Positions 1-5,035 of a DNA stretch of 5,035 nucleotides are shown here, piece after piece. Position numbers and translations under genes: made by a program. The stretch comes from Thermoplasmata archaeon (GTDB taxonomy: Archaea; Thermoplasmatota; Thermoplasmata; GCA-020350865): contig CP070726.1 of the NCBI GenBank assembly GCA_020350865.1, positions 1,380,466 through 1,385,500 on the forward strand. Reading direction: 5' to 3'. How positions within the stretch are numbered: the stretch's first letter is position 1; every line of letters starts with the position of its first letter. The notes beneath the pieces were generated by a model that worked only from the letters and a program-made list of their open reading frames with translations, was not told where the DNA came from and ran no database searches.

Positions 1-594
1 CTTAAAAATGTAAGGCACTTCCAAGACGTTATCGTATCTGCCCTTGACAATGATTTCCAGCCCTATCTTGTAGCCCTTTGGTTTGAGCTCCACGCCCTCT
101 ATCACCTCTTTTTTGAGCATGAAGAGGCCAGACATGGGGTCCTTTACCTTTGTCAAGGGTCTTGATATGAGGGATGCCACCTTGGAAACCAGCTTTCTCT
201 TCAAAGGCCAGTTCTCGATACCACCTCCCTTTACGCGCCTGCTGCCTATGACCAGCTCGGCGCTACCATCCATGATGGGCTTCAGCATCCTCGGTATGAC
301 CTCCGGGGGGTGACTCATGTCCGCATCCATAACACAGAGAACATCGCCCTTAGCGGACCTCATGCCCCTGATGGCGGCCGAGGACAACCCTCGCTCATTC
401 TTTCGCACAATGACCTGAACATTGTATTCGGCTTTCAGGTCCTCTGCAACCTCCGCCGTACCGTCCGGGGAATCATCATCGACAACGATTACCTCGCCTT
501 CTATCTTATTTTGGGATAGAACATCGAAAATCGATTCCATAAGTATTGGAATATTCTCCTTTTCATTGTATGTGGGGATAATGATAGAAAGCAT
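1..594 (-). CDS. Family 2 glycosyltransferase, dolichol-phosphate mannose/glucose synthase-like (3' end outside window)
   Basis: Predicted to move a sugar from a nucleotide sugar (GDP-mannose or UDP-glucose) to a polyprenyl (dolichyl) phosphate at the cytoplasmic face of the membrane, giving lipid-linked donors for protein or cell-surface glycosylation. I translated 198 residues; the frame is open to base 1. The GT-A fold motifs appear in order: MLSIIIPTYNEKEN at the N-terminus, DDDSPDGT (39-46), NERGLSSA (68-75), the metal and nucleotide-sugar site DADMSHPP (90-97), GSRR (117-120), then DPMSGLF (152-158) and GYKIGLEI (174-181). DPMSG and GYK are typical of DPM1-like enzymes rather than generic GT2 proteins. 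The catalytic domain is nearly complete; any C-terminal membrane segments, which some archaeal homologues carry, would lie outside. The ATG at 594 is chosen because GT2 proteins normally begin directly with this first strand. A GTG at 660 is in frame and would add 22 unfamiliar residues. No convincing Shine-Dalgarno site precedes either. It is divergent from the operon at 806. Sugar specificity cannot be read from sequence. Confidence 0.9.
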   Translation of the reverse strand, partial: MLSIIIPTYNEKENIPILMESIFDVLSQNKIEGEVIVVDDDSPDGTAEVAEDLKAEYNVQVIVRKNERGLSSAAIRGMRSAKGDVLCVMDADMSHPPEVIPRMLKPIMDGSAELVIGSRRVKGGGIENWPLKRKLVSKVASLISRPLTKVKDPMSGLFMLKKEVIEGVELKPKGYKIGLEIIVKGRYDNVLEVPYIFK

Positions 595-744
595 TCGTGC
601 ACGCCCTGGGCTGTCGGCTTTGGGCAGTGTAAGGGACTTTTCACCAATAAAGTTTACCACATTCCCAATGGACGCCCTATAACGGCATAACGATGGATAA
701 AAAAAATTCAATCCGTCCCTTATAATTCCGTATCACAACACCCC

Positions 745-757
745 AAAAAATATTTTA
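745..757 (+). promoter_or_regulatory. Putative archaeal TATA box for the rightward operon
   Basis: The run AAAAAATATTTTA is the best TATA-like element upstream of the operon. An archaeal TATA box centred near 752 would place transcription start roughly 25 bases downstream, near 777-780, leaving a leader of about 26-29 bases that includes the Shine-Dalgarno site. The assignment rests on position and composition only; a second A/T-rich element, TTATAATT at 720-727, is a weaker alternative. Confidence 0.4.
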
Positions 758-793
758 GCCTCCAAGTCCCTTCTCAATCAATAACATCGTATT

Positions 794-802
794 GGTGGTG
801 AT
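794..802 (+). promoter_or_regulatory. Strong Shine-Dalgarno site fixing the TTG start at 806
   Basis: GGTGGTGAT is complementary to the archaeal 16S rRNA 3' end (anti-SD core ATCACCTCC) and ends 3 bases before the TTG at 806. An in-frame TAA at 782-784 and the absence of any ATG or GTG between it and 806 leave the TTG as the only start that uses this site. The next in-frame alternative, a GTG near 830, would leave the site too far away. Confidence 0.75.
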
Positions 803-805
803 ACT

Positions 806-2047
806 TTGGGTTCTGAGGAGCAGTTAATTGTGGACATCAACACCAAATTCCTGGACAGAAGCAAGCTGCCCGATAGGGTTTACGTGTGGGACGAGACCAT
901 GCGGGGAGGGGAGCAGACCCCAGGTGTTGTCTTCACAGTGGATGATAAGATCGATATCGCCAAATTGATGGATGACTGCGGCGTTGCAGTGATAGACGCC
1001 GGATTTCCCATATTCTCGGAGGGTGAAAGAAGGGCGATTAAGGCCCTTGTCAAGGAGAACCTGAGAGCCGAGGTGGGGGCCACCATCAGGTCGAACAGGG
1101 ATGATGTGGATATAGCCATGGAATGCGGTGTGGATAAGGTGTACATCTTTTCCACCACAAGCAGGTTTCACCTCCACCACAAGTACGGCATCGATGAGCA
1201 GGAATGCGAGAAGCGGGTCCTTGAAGCGGTGGAATATGCCAGTGGGCAAGGCCTTTCCTTTGACTTCATTTCAGAGGACACGTCGCGGTCCAGTATGGAT
1301 TTTGTCTTATCTCTTCTGAACAAGGTCATCGAGAGAGGGGCAAAAAGAATCATTTTGTGCGATACGGTGAGCGTAATCACACCCGCCTCCATGATGAAGA
1401 TGGTTTCAGCCATCAGGCATGCGTGTCCTTCTGTGCCCTTCGGAGTTCACTGCCACAACGACTTCGGCTTGGCTACGGCAAATACACTGGCTGCCATCAA
1501 TGCTGGGGTATCCTTTCCCACTGTGGCCGTCAATTCCCTCGGGGACGGGTCAGGCAATGCCTCCCTGGAGGAGGTTGTGATGGCCTGCGAGAAACTGTAC
1601 GGGGTGAAAACAGGGATAAAGACGGAGAGGCTCTACGAACTATGCAAGCTGGTTGAAAGGTTATCTGGCATCTACCTTTCCCCTCAAAAGCCCATTGCGG
1701 GATTGAACTCCTACCGCCATGAATCAGAGGTTCATGTGGCAGGCGTGCTCAAGCATTCAGCCGTGTACGAGCCCATTCGGCCCGAGGAGGTGGGAAGGCA
1801 AAGGGAGTTTGTCTTAGGCAAGCATTCGGGTGGATCTTCTGTTAAGCATCTATTGGATATGAAGGGTATAACTGTAACAGCTGAACAGGTCGACACCATT
1901 TTAGCGAATATCAAGATGGAGAAGGAGACCGCCTCAAAGGTGCCCATTTCGGATATGCTCAAAGGCCTGGATGAGTACGGTCAGACAGTGCTGGCCTTTC
2001 CTGAAGATAGGTTCTGGGAGATAGTAAAAAAAGTAATAGGAGAGTAG
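806..2047 (+). CDS. Divergent homocitrate/isopropylmalate synthase-family protein (LeuA/AksA/HMGL-like TIM barrel)
   Basis: 413 residues, about the length of archaeal AksA/homocitrate synthases and lacking the C-terminal LeuA allosteric domain. Family members condense acetyl-CoA with a 2-oxoacid (Claisen type), the first step of 2-oxoacid elongation. Visible motifs: DETMRGGEQTPGV (29-41, family DTTLRDGEQ), STTSRFHLHHK (116-126) in the substrate-selecting region, DTVSVITP, metal-binding HCHND (H215, H217), SLGDGSGN (244-251, family GLGERAGN), and HESEVHVAG (305-313, family HESGIH) followed by YEP and GKHSG in the C-terminal subdomain. The oddity is G34: in characterised members this residue is the Asp next to the catalytic Arg that binds the divalent metal. 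R33, both His ligands and N251 are kept. The protein is therefore either a neofunctionalised enzyme or one using altered metal binding; substrate is unknown. TTG start, chosen from the Shine-Dalgarno site at 794-802. First gene of an operon, 6 bases before an aconitase-family gene, which supports an elongation-type role. Family assignment is sure, function is not. Confidence 0.9.
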   Translation: MGSEEQLIVDINTKFLDRSKLPDRVYVWDETMRGGEQTPGVVFTVDDKIDIAKLMDDCGVAVIDAGFPIFSEGERRAIKALVKENLRAEVGATIRSNRDDVDIAMECGVDKVYIFSTTSRFHLHHKYGIDEQECEKRVLEAVEYASGQGLSFDFISEDTSRSSMDFVLSLLNKVIERGAKRIILCDTVSVITPASMMKMVSAIRHACPSVPFGVHCHNDFGLATANTLAAINAGVSFPTVAVNSLGDGSGNASLEEVVMACEKLYGVKTGIKTERLYELCKLVERLSGIYLSPQKPIAGLNSYRHESEVHVAGVLKHSAVYEPIRPEEVGRQREFVLGKHSGGSSVKHLLDMKGITVTAEQVDTILANIKMEKETASKVPISDMLKGLDEYGQTVLAFPEDRFWEIVKKVIGE

Positions 2048-2053
2048 AGAGCA

Positions 2054-3307
2054 ATGCCCCAAACACTTGCTGAAAAGATACTGTCCCACAAGGTGGACAG
2101 AAGTGTGGGACCGGGGGAGGTAATCGAGGTTGAAGCTGACTTGGTAATGGTGCATGACGGCAACGCACCCCTGCTGTTCGATTATTTCACTGATGGGGAT
2201 GCAATTGTCAATCCCGACAGGGTGGTGTTCATAGCCGACCATTTCAGCCCGCCGAGCACGGGCGAGCAGGCGGTCATGGTGGATCAAATGCGCAGTTTCA
2301 TCAAGGATTTCGGTATCCACCAATACCACGAATTTTCCGGCATCTGCCATCAACTCTTGGTGGAGGAGGGATATGTTGTTCCGGGCACCGTGGTAATCGG
2401 CATCGATTCTCATGCAACCACGTATGGTGCTGTGGGTGCTTTTGCAACAGGTATGGGCGCAGCCGATACCGCCTATATACTGAAGACAGGTAAAACATGG
2501 CTTAAGGTGCCCTCCACCATACAGGTGAACCTAACCGGGGATGTAAAGGACAAAATTCTTGGGACCGATATCGCTCTGACCCTCCTTGGCATGTTGGGTG
2601 AGGATGGTGCTGTGTACAAGGCCCTGCAATTCGCTGGGTCTGGTCTCGGAAACATGAGCATGGACGCGAGAATGTCTGTTGCCAATTTTGCCCACGAGAC
2701 CGGAGCCAAGGTGGGCATCTTTCCCGTGGATGACACCACAGACAACTTTCTTCATTCCAGGGCAAGAACCGAGTACGACATGTACAGGGCGGATGCAAAG
2801 GCAAACTACGAGAACAAGTTGGAGATATCGCTTCCTTATATCGAGCCAAAGATCGCCTTACCCCACAGTCCCGCCAATGTAAAGGCTGTGGAGGAGGTGG
2901 AGGGTGAGACAATCGATCAGGCCTTTTTGGGCTCGTGCGCCAGCGGAAGACTGGAGGACCTGCGGGCAGCAGCACATATACTGCGGAATAACAAAATCCA
3001 CGATGATGTGCGCATGCTCGTGATTCCCGCTTCCAACAGGGTATATAATCAAGCTCTGGAGGAGGGCCTGATTGAGGCTTTCAGCCACGCAGGTGCAGTG
3101 GTGTGCAATCCCGGCTGTGGCCCATGTGCGGGCATAGACAAGGGGATCCTGGGAGAGGGAGAGAGGTGCATCTCGACCTCTAACAGAAATTTCAGAGGCA
3201 GGATGGGTTCATTTTCAAGCGAGATATACCTGGCCAGTGCAGCCACCGTGGCCGCATCCGCCTTGGAGGGGGAAATTTCGGCTCCAAATACGAAAAATCC
3301 ATCATAA
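2054..3307 (+). CDS. Aconitase-superfamily large subunit (homoaconitase/isopropylmalate isomerase-like)
   Basis: 417 residues, the usual size of the stand-alone large subunit of archaeal isopropylmalate isomerase or homoaconitase (LeuC/HacA/AksD type). These [4Fe-4S] hydro-lyases move a hydroxyl group between neighbouring carbons of the synthase product through an alkene intermediate. The three cluster cysteines are present: C295 in GSCASGR and C355/C358 in NPGCGPCAG. Other active-site elements are H99 (GICHQ), D118-S119-H120 (DSH), D172, E215 (HETGAK) and the paired arginines R378/R383 in NRNFRGRMGS. Departures from the family include SCTNGR changed to SCASGR, the usual Lys before D172 changed to Thr, and EF.G changed to QFAG (Q192). 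The small subunit (LeuD/AksE swivelling domain), needed for activity, is not next door. The ATG at 2054 follows the synthase stop by 6 bases, with AGGAGAG at 2038-2044 as a possible distant Shine-Dalgarno site, so the genes are co-transcribed. Substrate cannot be told from sequence. Confidence 0.9.
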   Translation: MPQTLAEKILSHKVDRSVGPGEVIEVEADLVMVHDGNAPLLFDYFTDGDAIVNPDRVVFIADHFSPPSTGEQAVMVDQMRSFIKDFGIHQYHEFSGICHQLLVEEGYVVPGTVVIGIDSHATTYGAVGAFATGMGAADTAYILKTGKTWLKVPSTIQVNLTGDVKDKILGTDIALTLLGMLGEDGAVYKALQFAGSGLGNMSMDARMSVANFAHETGAKVGIFPVDDTTDNFLHSRARTEYDMYRADAKANYENKLEISLPYIEPKIALPHSPANVKAVEEVEGETIDQAFLGSCASGRLEDLRAAAHILRNNKIHDDVRMLVIPASNRVYNQALEEGLIEAFSHAGAVVCNPGCGPCAGIDKGILGEGERCISTSNRNFRGRMGSFSSEIYLASAATVAASALEGEISAPNTKNPS

Positions 3308-3327
3308 ATATCTGGCGGGATGTGAGG

Positions 3328-4248
3328 ATGAAGGCAGGTGAGTTGCTGCTAGAAATAAGAGGAGACACCTCCTCGGGTGCCTCGGATATCATGAAACGGG
3401 GGGTAGAAGCCTTCAAGGCCTTTTCCGAGGCCAGTGATGCAAAGGACCCCCGAGAGTATTTCAAAAGCATGGTTTGCTTCGGAAGGGAACTGATAGGAGC
3501 CCAGCCGTCCATGGCCCCCCTGTTCAACGCGGTAAATATCATACTTTTTAAACTTGAGGTGGGAATTAACAGAGGTGATAAGATAATTCAGATGAAGAGG
3601 GCTGTGGATTCCGCAGCCTCAGAAATACAATCCACCTCAAAGAGTGCATTGGACAGGATTAAAAAAGAGGCTGGAAAACTGATTGAAAACAGGCATACCA
3701 TACTCACCCACAGCTATTCCGCAACAGTGATCGATTCCCTTGTTTTCGCACATCAAAAAGGAAGTTTATTTGGGGTCATAGCCACAGAATCCAGGCCACT
3801 GTTTGAGGGAAGGAGGACGGCACAGCTCCTTTCTGAGGCAGGTATCGAGGTGACCTTGATTGCCGACATGGCCGCATTTTACCTACTTGACGATGTGGAT
3901 ATCATTCTCACGGGCTGTGACTGTGTCTGCGAAAACGGGGTGGTAAACAAGGTAGGGACCAAGGGCCTCGCCATTGCAGCAGCTCAATTTAATGTCCCGT
4001 TTTATGTGTTGTGCGAGAGGAATAAATTTTTGTCTTCACGGTATTTGAAGGAGCCGAAGATAGAAGAAAAAGACCCCAGGGAAATCCTTGAGATCCCGTC
4101 AGTCATTGCCGTGAAAAACATGTACTTCGATATCACGCCTCACAGATTCATCACAGACATGATTACCGAGGACGGGATTGTGAGCTGCGATGAGATACAT
4201 TCATTGCTGGCCCAAATTCCGTTGAGCAGGGCCCTCATTGAGCAATAG
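3328..4248 (+). CDS. eIF2B alpha/beta/delta-family protein (aIF2B-like; catalytic Cys of sugar-phosphate isomerase relatives replaced by Ser)
   Basis: 306 residues, typical of archaeal aIF2B/ribose-1,5-bisphosphate isomerase homologues. A helical N-terminal domain (about 1-115) precedes the Rossmann-like IF2B domain with ILTHSYSATVID (125-136), TESRPLFEGRR (153-163), the GCDCVCENGVVNKVGT block (196-211) and FYVLCER. Relatives include eIF2B regulatory subunits, the isomerase MtnA of methionine salvage and ribose-1,5-bisphosphate isomerase of archaeal AMP metabolism. In the isomerases a Cys and an Asp are catalytic (Cys133 and Asp202 in the Thermococcus kodakarensis enzyme, from memory). Here the matching positions are S129 and D198, with the same 69-residue spacing, so the Asp is kept and the Cys lost. 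THSYS resembles the THAYS of eukaryotic eIF2B alpha. A ligand-binding or regulatory role is therefore at least as likely as isomerisation. ATG 3328 is preferred because the G-rich GGCGGGA (3314-3320) then lies 7 bases upstream; a GTG at 3322 would add two residues. It follows the isomerase gene by 20 bases and is probably the last gene of the operon. Confidence 0.88.
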   Translation: MKAGELLLEIRGDTSSGASDIMKRGVEAFKAFSEASDAKDPREYFKSMVCFGRELIGAQPSMAPLFNAVNIILFKLEVGINRGDKIIQMKRAVDSAASEIQSTSKSALDRIKKEAGKLIENRHTILTHSYSATVIDSLVFAHQKGSLFGVIATESRPLFEGRRTAQLLSEAGIEVTLIADMAAFYLLDDVDIILTGCDCVCENGVVNKVGTKGLAIAAAQFNVPFYVLCERNKFLSSRYLKEPKIEEKDPREILEIPSVIAVKNMYFDITPHRFITDMITEDGIVSCDEIHSLLAQIPLSRALIEQ

Positions 4249-5035
4249 GATTAGGTTTTCCCCCTTCAATTTTTACCATCCTCATCTCGTGATATCCTAT
4301 AATGACCCTGACGTGTCCGGAAAGCAGGCAGTCAAGTTCCACATCCCCGGTATCCACCCTCAAGGTGGGTGTCTGGGAAAGCTTGTGCGGGGTTGCGAGG
4401 ATTCTGATGTTGTCCGTTCCGACTTTCCTTAACACCTCGGGGCTGAGCTGCGGATTCCCCCTTCCGAAAACAAATCCCTGGGCACCGATGACACCCACAA
4501 CTATCACCGCCTTTTCTTCGGTTTCCAGCAGTTCGAGCAGTTGCGCCTCGTTCACGTCCTTGGCAATCAGCTGTCCTCCTTTGACCGCATCTACACCCAG
4601 GAGGGTCTTATCAACTTTCAATTCCTCTCCGACAGCCTCCACGGTGGAGCCTGCACCCAGAATGAACAGGGTGTCCTTTTCATTTCCCATCAGCTCCGCC
4701 ACATACCGTGCGATCTCCTCCTTGGCTGCCTCCTCGTCCACACCGCCGTACACTGATTTGCTGACTTGAACCAAGGTTGGTTCATAGGGTGTGAGGGCAT
4801 AGCCGAATAATTTGGCATCCAGGCGGCCCTTCCTGTAGGCCCCCTCGTCTATGTCCATGATCTCTGCCTCGATCAGATCGTAATCGCCGCGAAGATACCC
4901 AAGGACAATCTCTGCCGCACTTTCTGGATTCACTGCTAATACGGCGGAGAACATCTTCACACCTGCAGGAATGCCGATTACGGGTATGTCTTTCCCGATA
5001 ACACCGATGATGTCCCTTGCCGTTCCGTCCCCGCC
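4235..5035 (-). CDS. ATP-NAD kinase family protein, COG3199 type (5' end outside window)
   Basis: The frame stays open to the right edge, giving 266 C-terminal residues; relatives are usually about 350-380, so roughly 100 N-terminal residues are missing. The first visible residues are GGDGTARDI, the nucleotide-binding signature of NAD and diacylglycerol kinases, whose Asp is essential in NAD kinases. Then come IPAGVKMFSAV, FILGAGSTVEAVGEEL, TLLGVDAVKGGQLIAKDVNE, IGAQGFVFGRGNPQLSPEV and LRVDTGDVELD, which together mark the COG3199 branch (predicted polyphosphate/ATP-NAD kinase, related to AcoX) rather than classical NadK. The predicted reaction is phosphorylation of NAD to NADP in the cytoplasm, but the substrate of this branch is less firmly established than that of NadK. 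Some usual residues differ (IGGQG to IGAQG, RGNQQ to RGNPQ). A GTG at 4960 falls inside the conserved AGVKMF motif and is not the true start. It is transcribed towards the operon, its stop lying inside the last codons of the IF2B-like gene, so it is not part of that operon. Confidence 0.9.
   Translation of the reverse strand, partial: GGDGTARDIIGVIGKDIPVIGIPAGVKMFSAVLAVNPESAAEIVLGYLRGDYDLIEAEIMDIDEGAYRKGRLDAKLFGYALTPYEPTLVQVSKSVYGGVDEEAAKEEIARYVAELMGNEKDTLFILGAGSTVEAVGEELKVDKTLLGVDAVKGGQLIAKDVNEAQLLELLETEEKAVIVVGVIGAQGFVFGRGNPQLSPEVLRKVGTDNIRILATPHKLSQTPTLRVDTGDVELDCLLSGHVRVIIGYHEMRMVKIEGGKPNPIAQ
4252..4275 (+). terminator. Possible T-rich terminator of the rightward operon
   Basis: Directly after the TAG at 4246-4248 the plus strand has clustered T tracts (TTTT at 4256-4259, TTTTT at 4270-4274) separated by a C-rich stretch. 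Archaeal termination commonly uses such U-rich runs without a strong hairpin. The tracts lie inside the 3' end of the convergent kinase gene, where they encode part of its C-terminus, so they may reflect coding need rather than a signal. Confidence 0.3.

Larger units (their letters stand above)
595..805. promoter_or_regulatory. Divergent intergenic region between the glycosyltransferase and the synthase operon
   Basis: This 211-base non-coding stretch must hold the promoters of both the leftward glycosyltransferase and the rightward operon. It is richer in A/T than the flanking genes and contains an 8-base A run (699-706), A/T-rich TATA-like elements and three copies of the word GTCCCTT or its complement (631-637, 715-721, 766-772). 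For the leftward gene, candidate TATA-like elements read on the minus strand lie at about 718-727 and 697-710, but none is clearly better. No convincing small gene is seen. The glycosyltransferase frame stays open leftward from a TGA near 731, so part of the region could be coding if the GTG at 660 is the true start. Confidence 0.6.

Noticed and set aside
595..660. N-terminal extension of the glycosyltransferase from the GTG at 660
   Set aside because: The 22 added residues do not resemble GT2 N-termini and no Shine-Dalgarno site precedes the GTG; the ATG at 594 starts exactly at the first conserved strand. Not fully excluded.
83..682. Overlapping plus-strand open frames of 69-86 codons across the left end
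   Set aside because: They lie opposite the minus-strand glycosyltransferase, whose translation shows a continuous series of GT2 motifs; the plus-strand translations are low-complexity and show no recognisable motif.
806..2047. Naming the synthase leuA, aksA or nifV
   Set aside because: Motifs are mixed and key residues are altered, and there is no LeuA regulatory domain; a specific gene symbol would overstate what can be seen.
1934..2975. Minus-strand open frames of up to 159 codons opposite the synthase and isomerase genes
   Set aside because: Shadows of strongly supported plus-strand genes. Their proteins are rich in Pro, His, Arg and Ser with no family motif and no ribosome-binding site.
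3328..4248. Annotation as ribose-1,5-bisphosphate isomerase or methylthioribose-1-phosphate isomerase
   Set aside because: The catalytic Cys position is Ser (S129), so the specific enzyme name is not supported although the fold and the Asp are.
806..4248. A defence, mobile or toxin-antitoxin system
   Set aside because: All the genes belong to metabolic, glycosylation or translation-factor-like families, and there are no transposase, integrase, nuclease or repeat-array signals.
4302..4769. 155-codon plus-strand open frame opposite the kinase gene
   Set aside because: Its Ser/Thr/Pro-rich product is typical of antisense translation of a conserved gene; the minus strand carries the complete COG3199 motif series.

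Overview
The window looks like a chromosomal segment from an archaeon, most probably a euryarchaeon. The gene families are a DPM1-like glycosyltransferase, a COG3199-type ATP-NAD kinase homologue and an aIF2B-like protein. The ribosome-binding site GGTGGTGAT matches the archaeal 16S 3' end, Arg codons AGG/AGA are frequent, and an A/T-rich TATA-like box lies upstream of a short leader. Base composition is moderate (about 50% G+C by eye). I cannot name the species. No RNA gene, CRISPR array, insertion sequence or integrase was seen.

Layout: (1) 1-594, minus strand, the N-terminal 198 residues of a family 2 glycosyltransferase of the dolichol-phosphate mannose/glucose synthase type, running off the left edge. 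(2) 595-805, a divergent promoter region of 211 bases with a TATA-like box, a strong Shine-Dalgarno site for the rightward operon, and three copies of a 7-base word (GTCCCTT/AAGGGAC). (3) 806-4248, a compact three-gene plus-strand operon: a homocitrate/isopropylmalate synthase-family protein, a homoaconitase/isopropylmalate isomerase large-subunit homologue 6 bases downstream, and an eIF2B alpha/beta/delta-family protein 20 bases further on. (4) 4235-5035, minus strand, the C-terminal 266 residues of an ATP-NAD kinase-family protein, converging on the operon and overlapping its last gene by 14 bases.

The first two operon genes look like the condensation and isomerisation steps of a 2-oxoacid chain-elongation pathway (as in leucine, lysine or coenzyme B synthesis). 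The synthase is atypical: the Asp of the LRDGEQ signature, normally a metal ligand, is Gly, and GLGERAGN is changed to SLGDGSGN. The isomerase keeps its iron-sulfur cysteines and core catalytic residues but differs at flanking positions, and no small subunit or dehydrogenase lies beside it. The third gene belongs to the family that includes ribose-1,5-bisphosphate isomerase, but has Ser at the position of the catalytic Cys. The operon is therefore best described as a divergent 2-oxoacid-elongation-like pair coupled to an IF2B-fold protein, with unknown substrate. This is the most interesting part of the window; nothing else suggests a defence system or mobile element.
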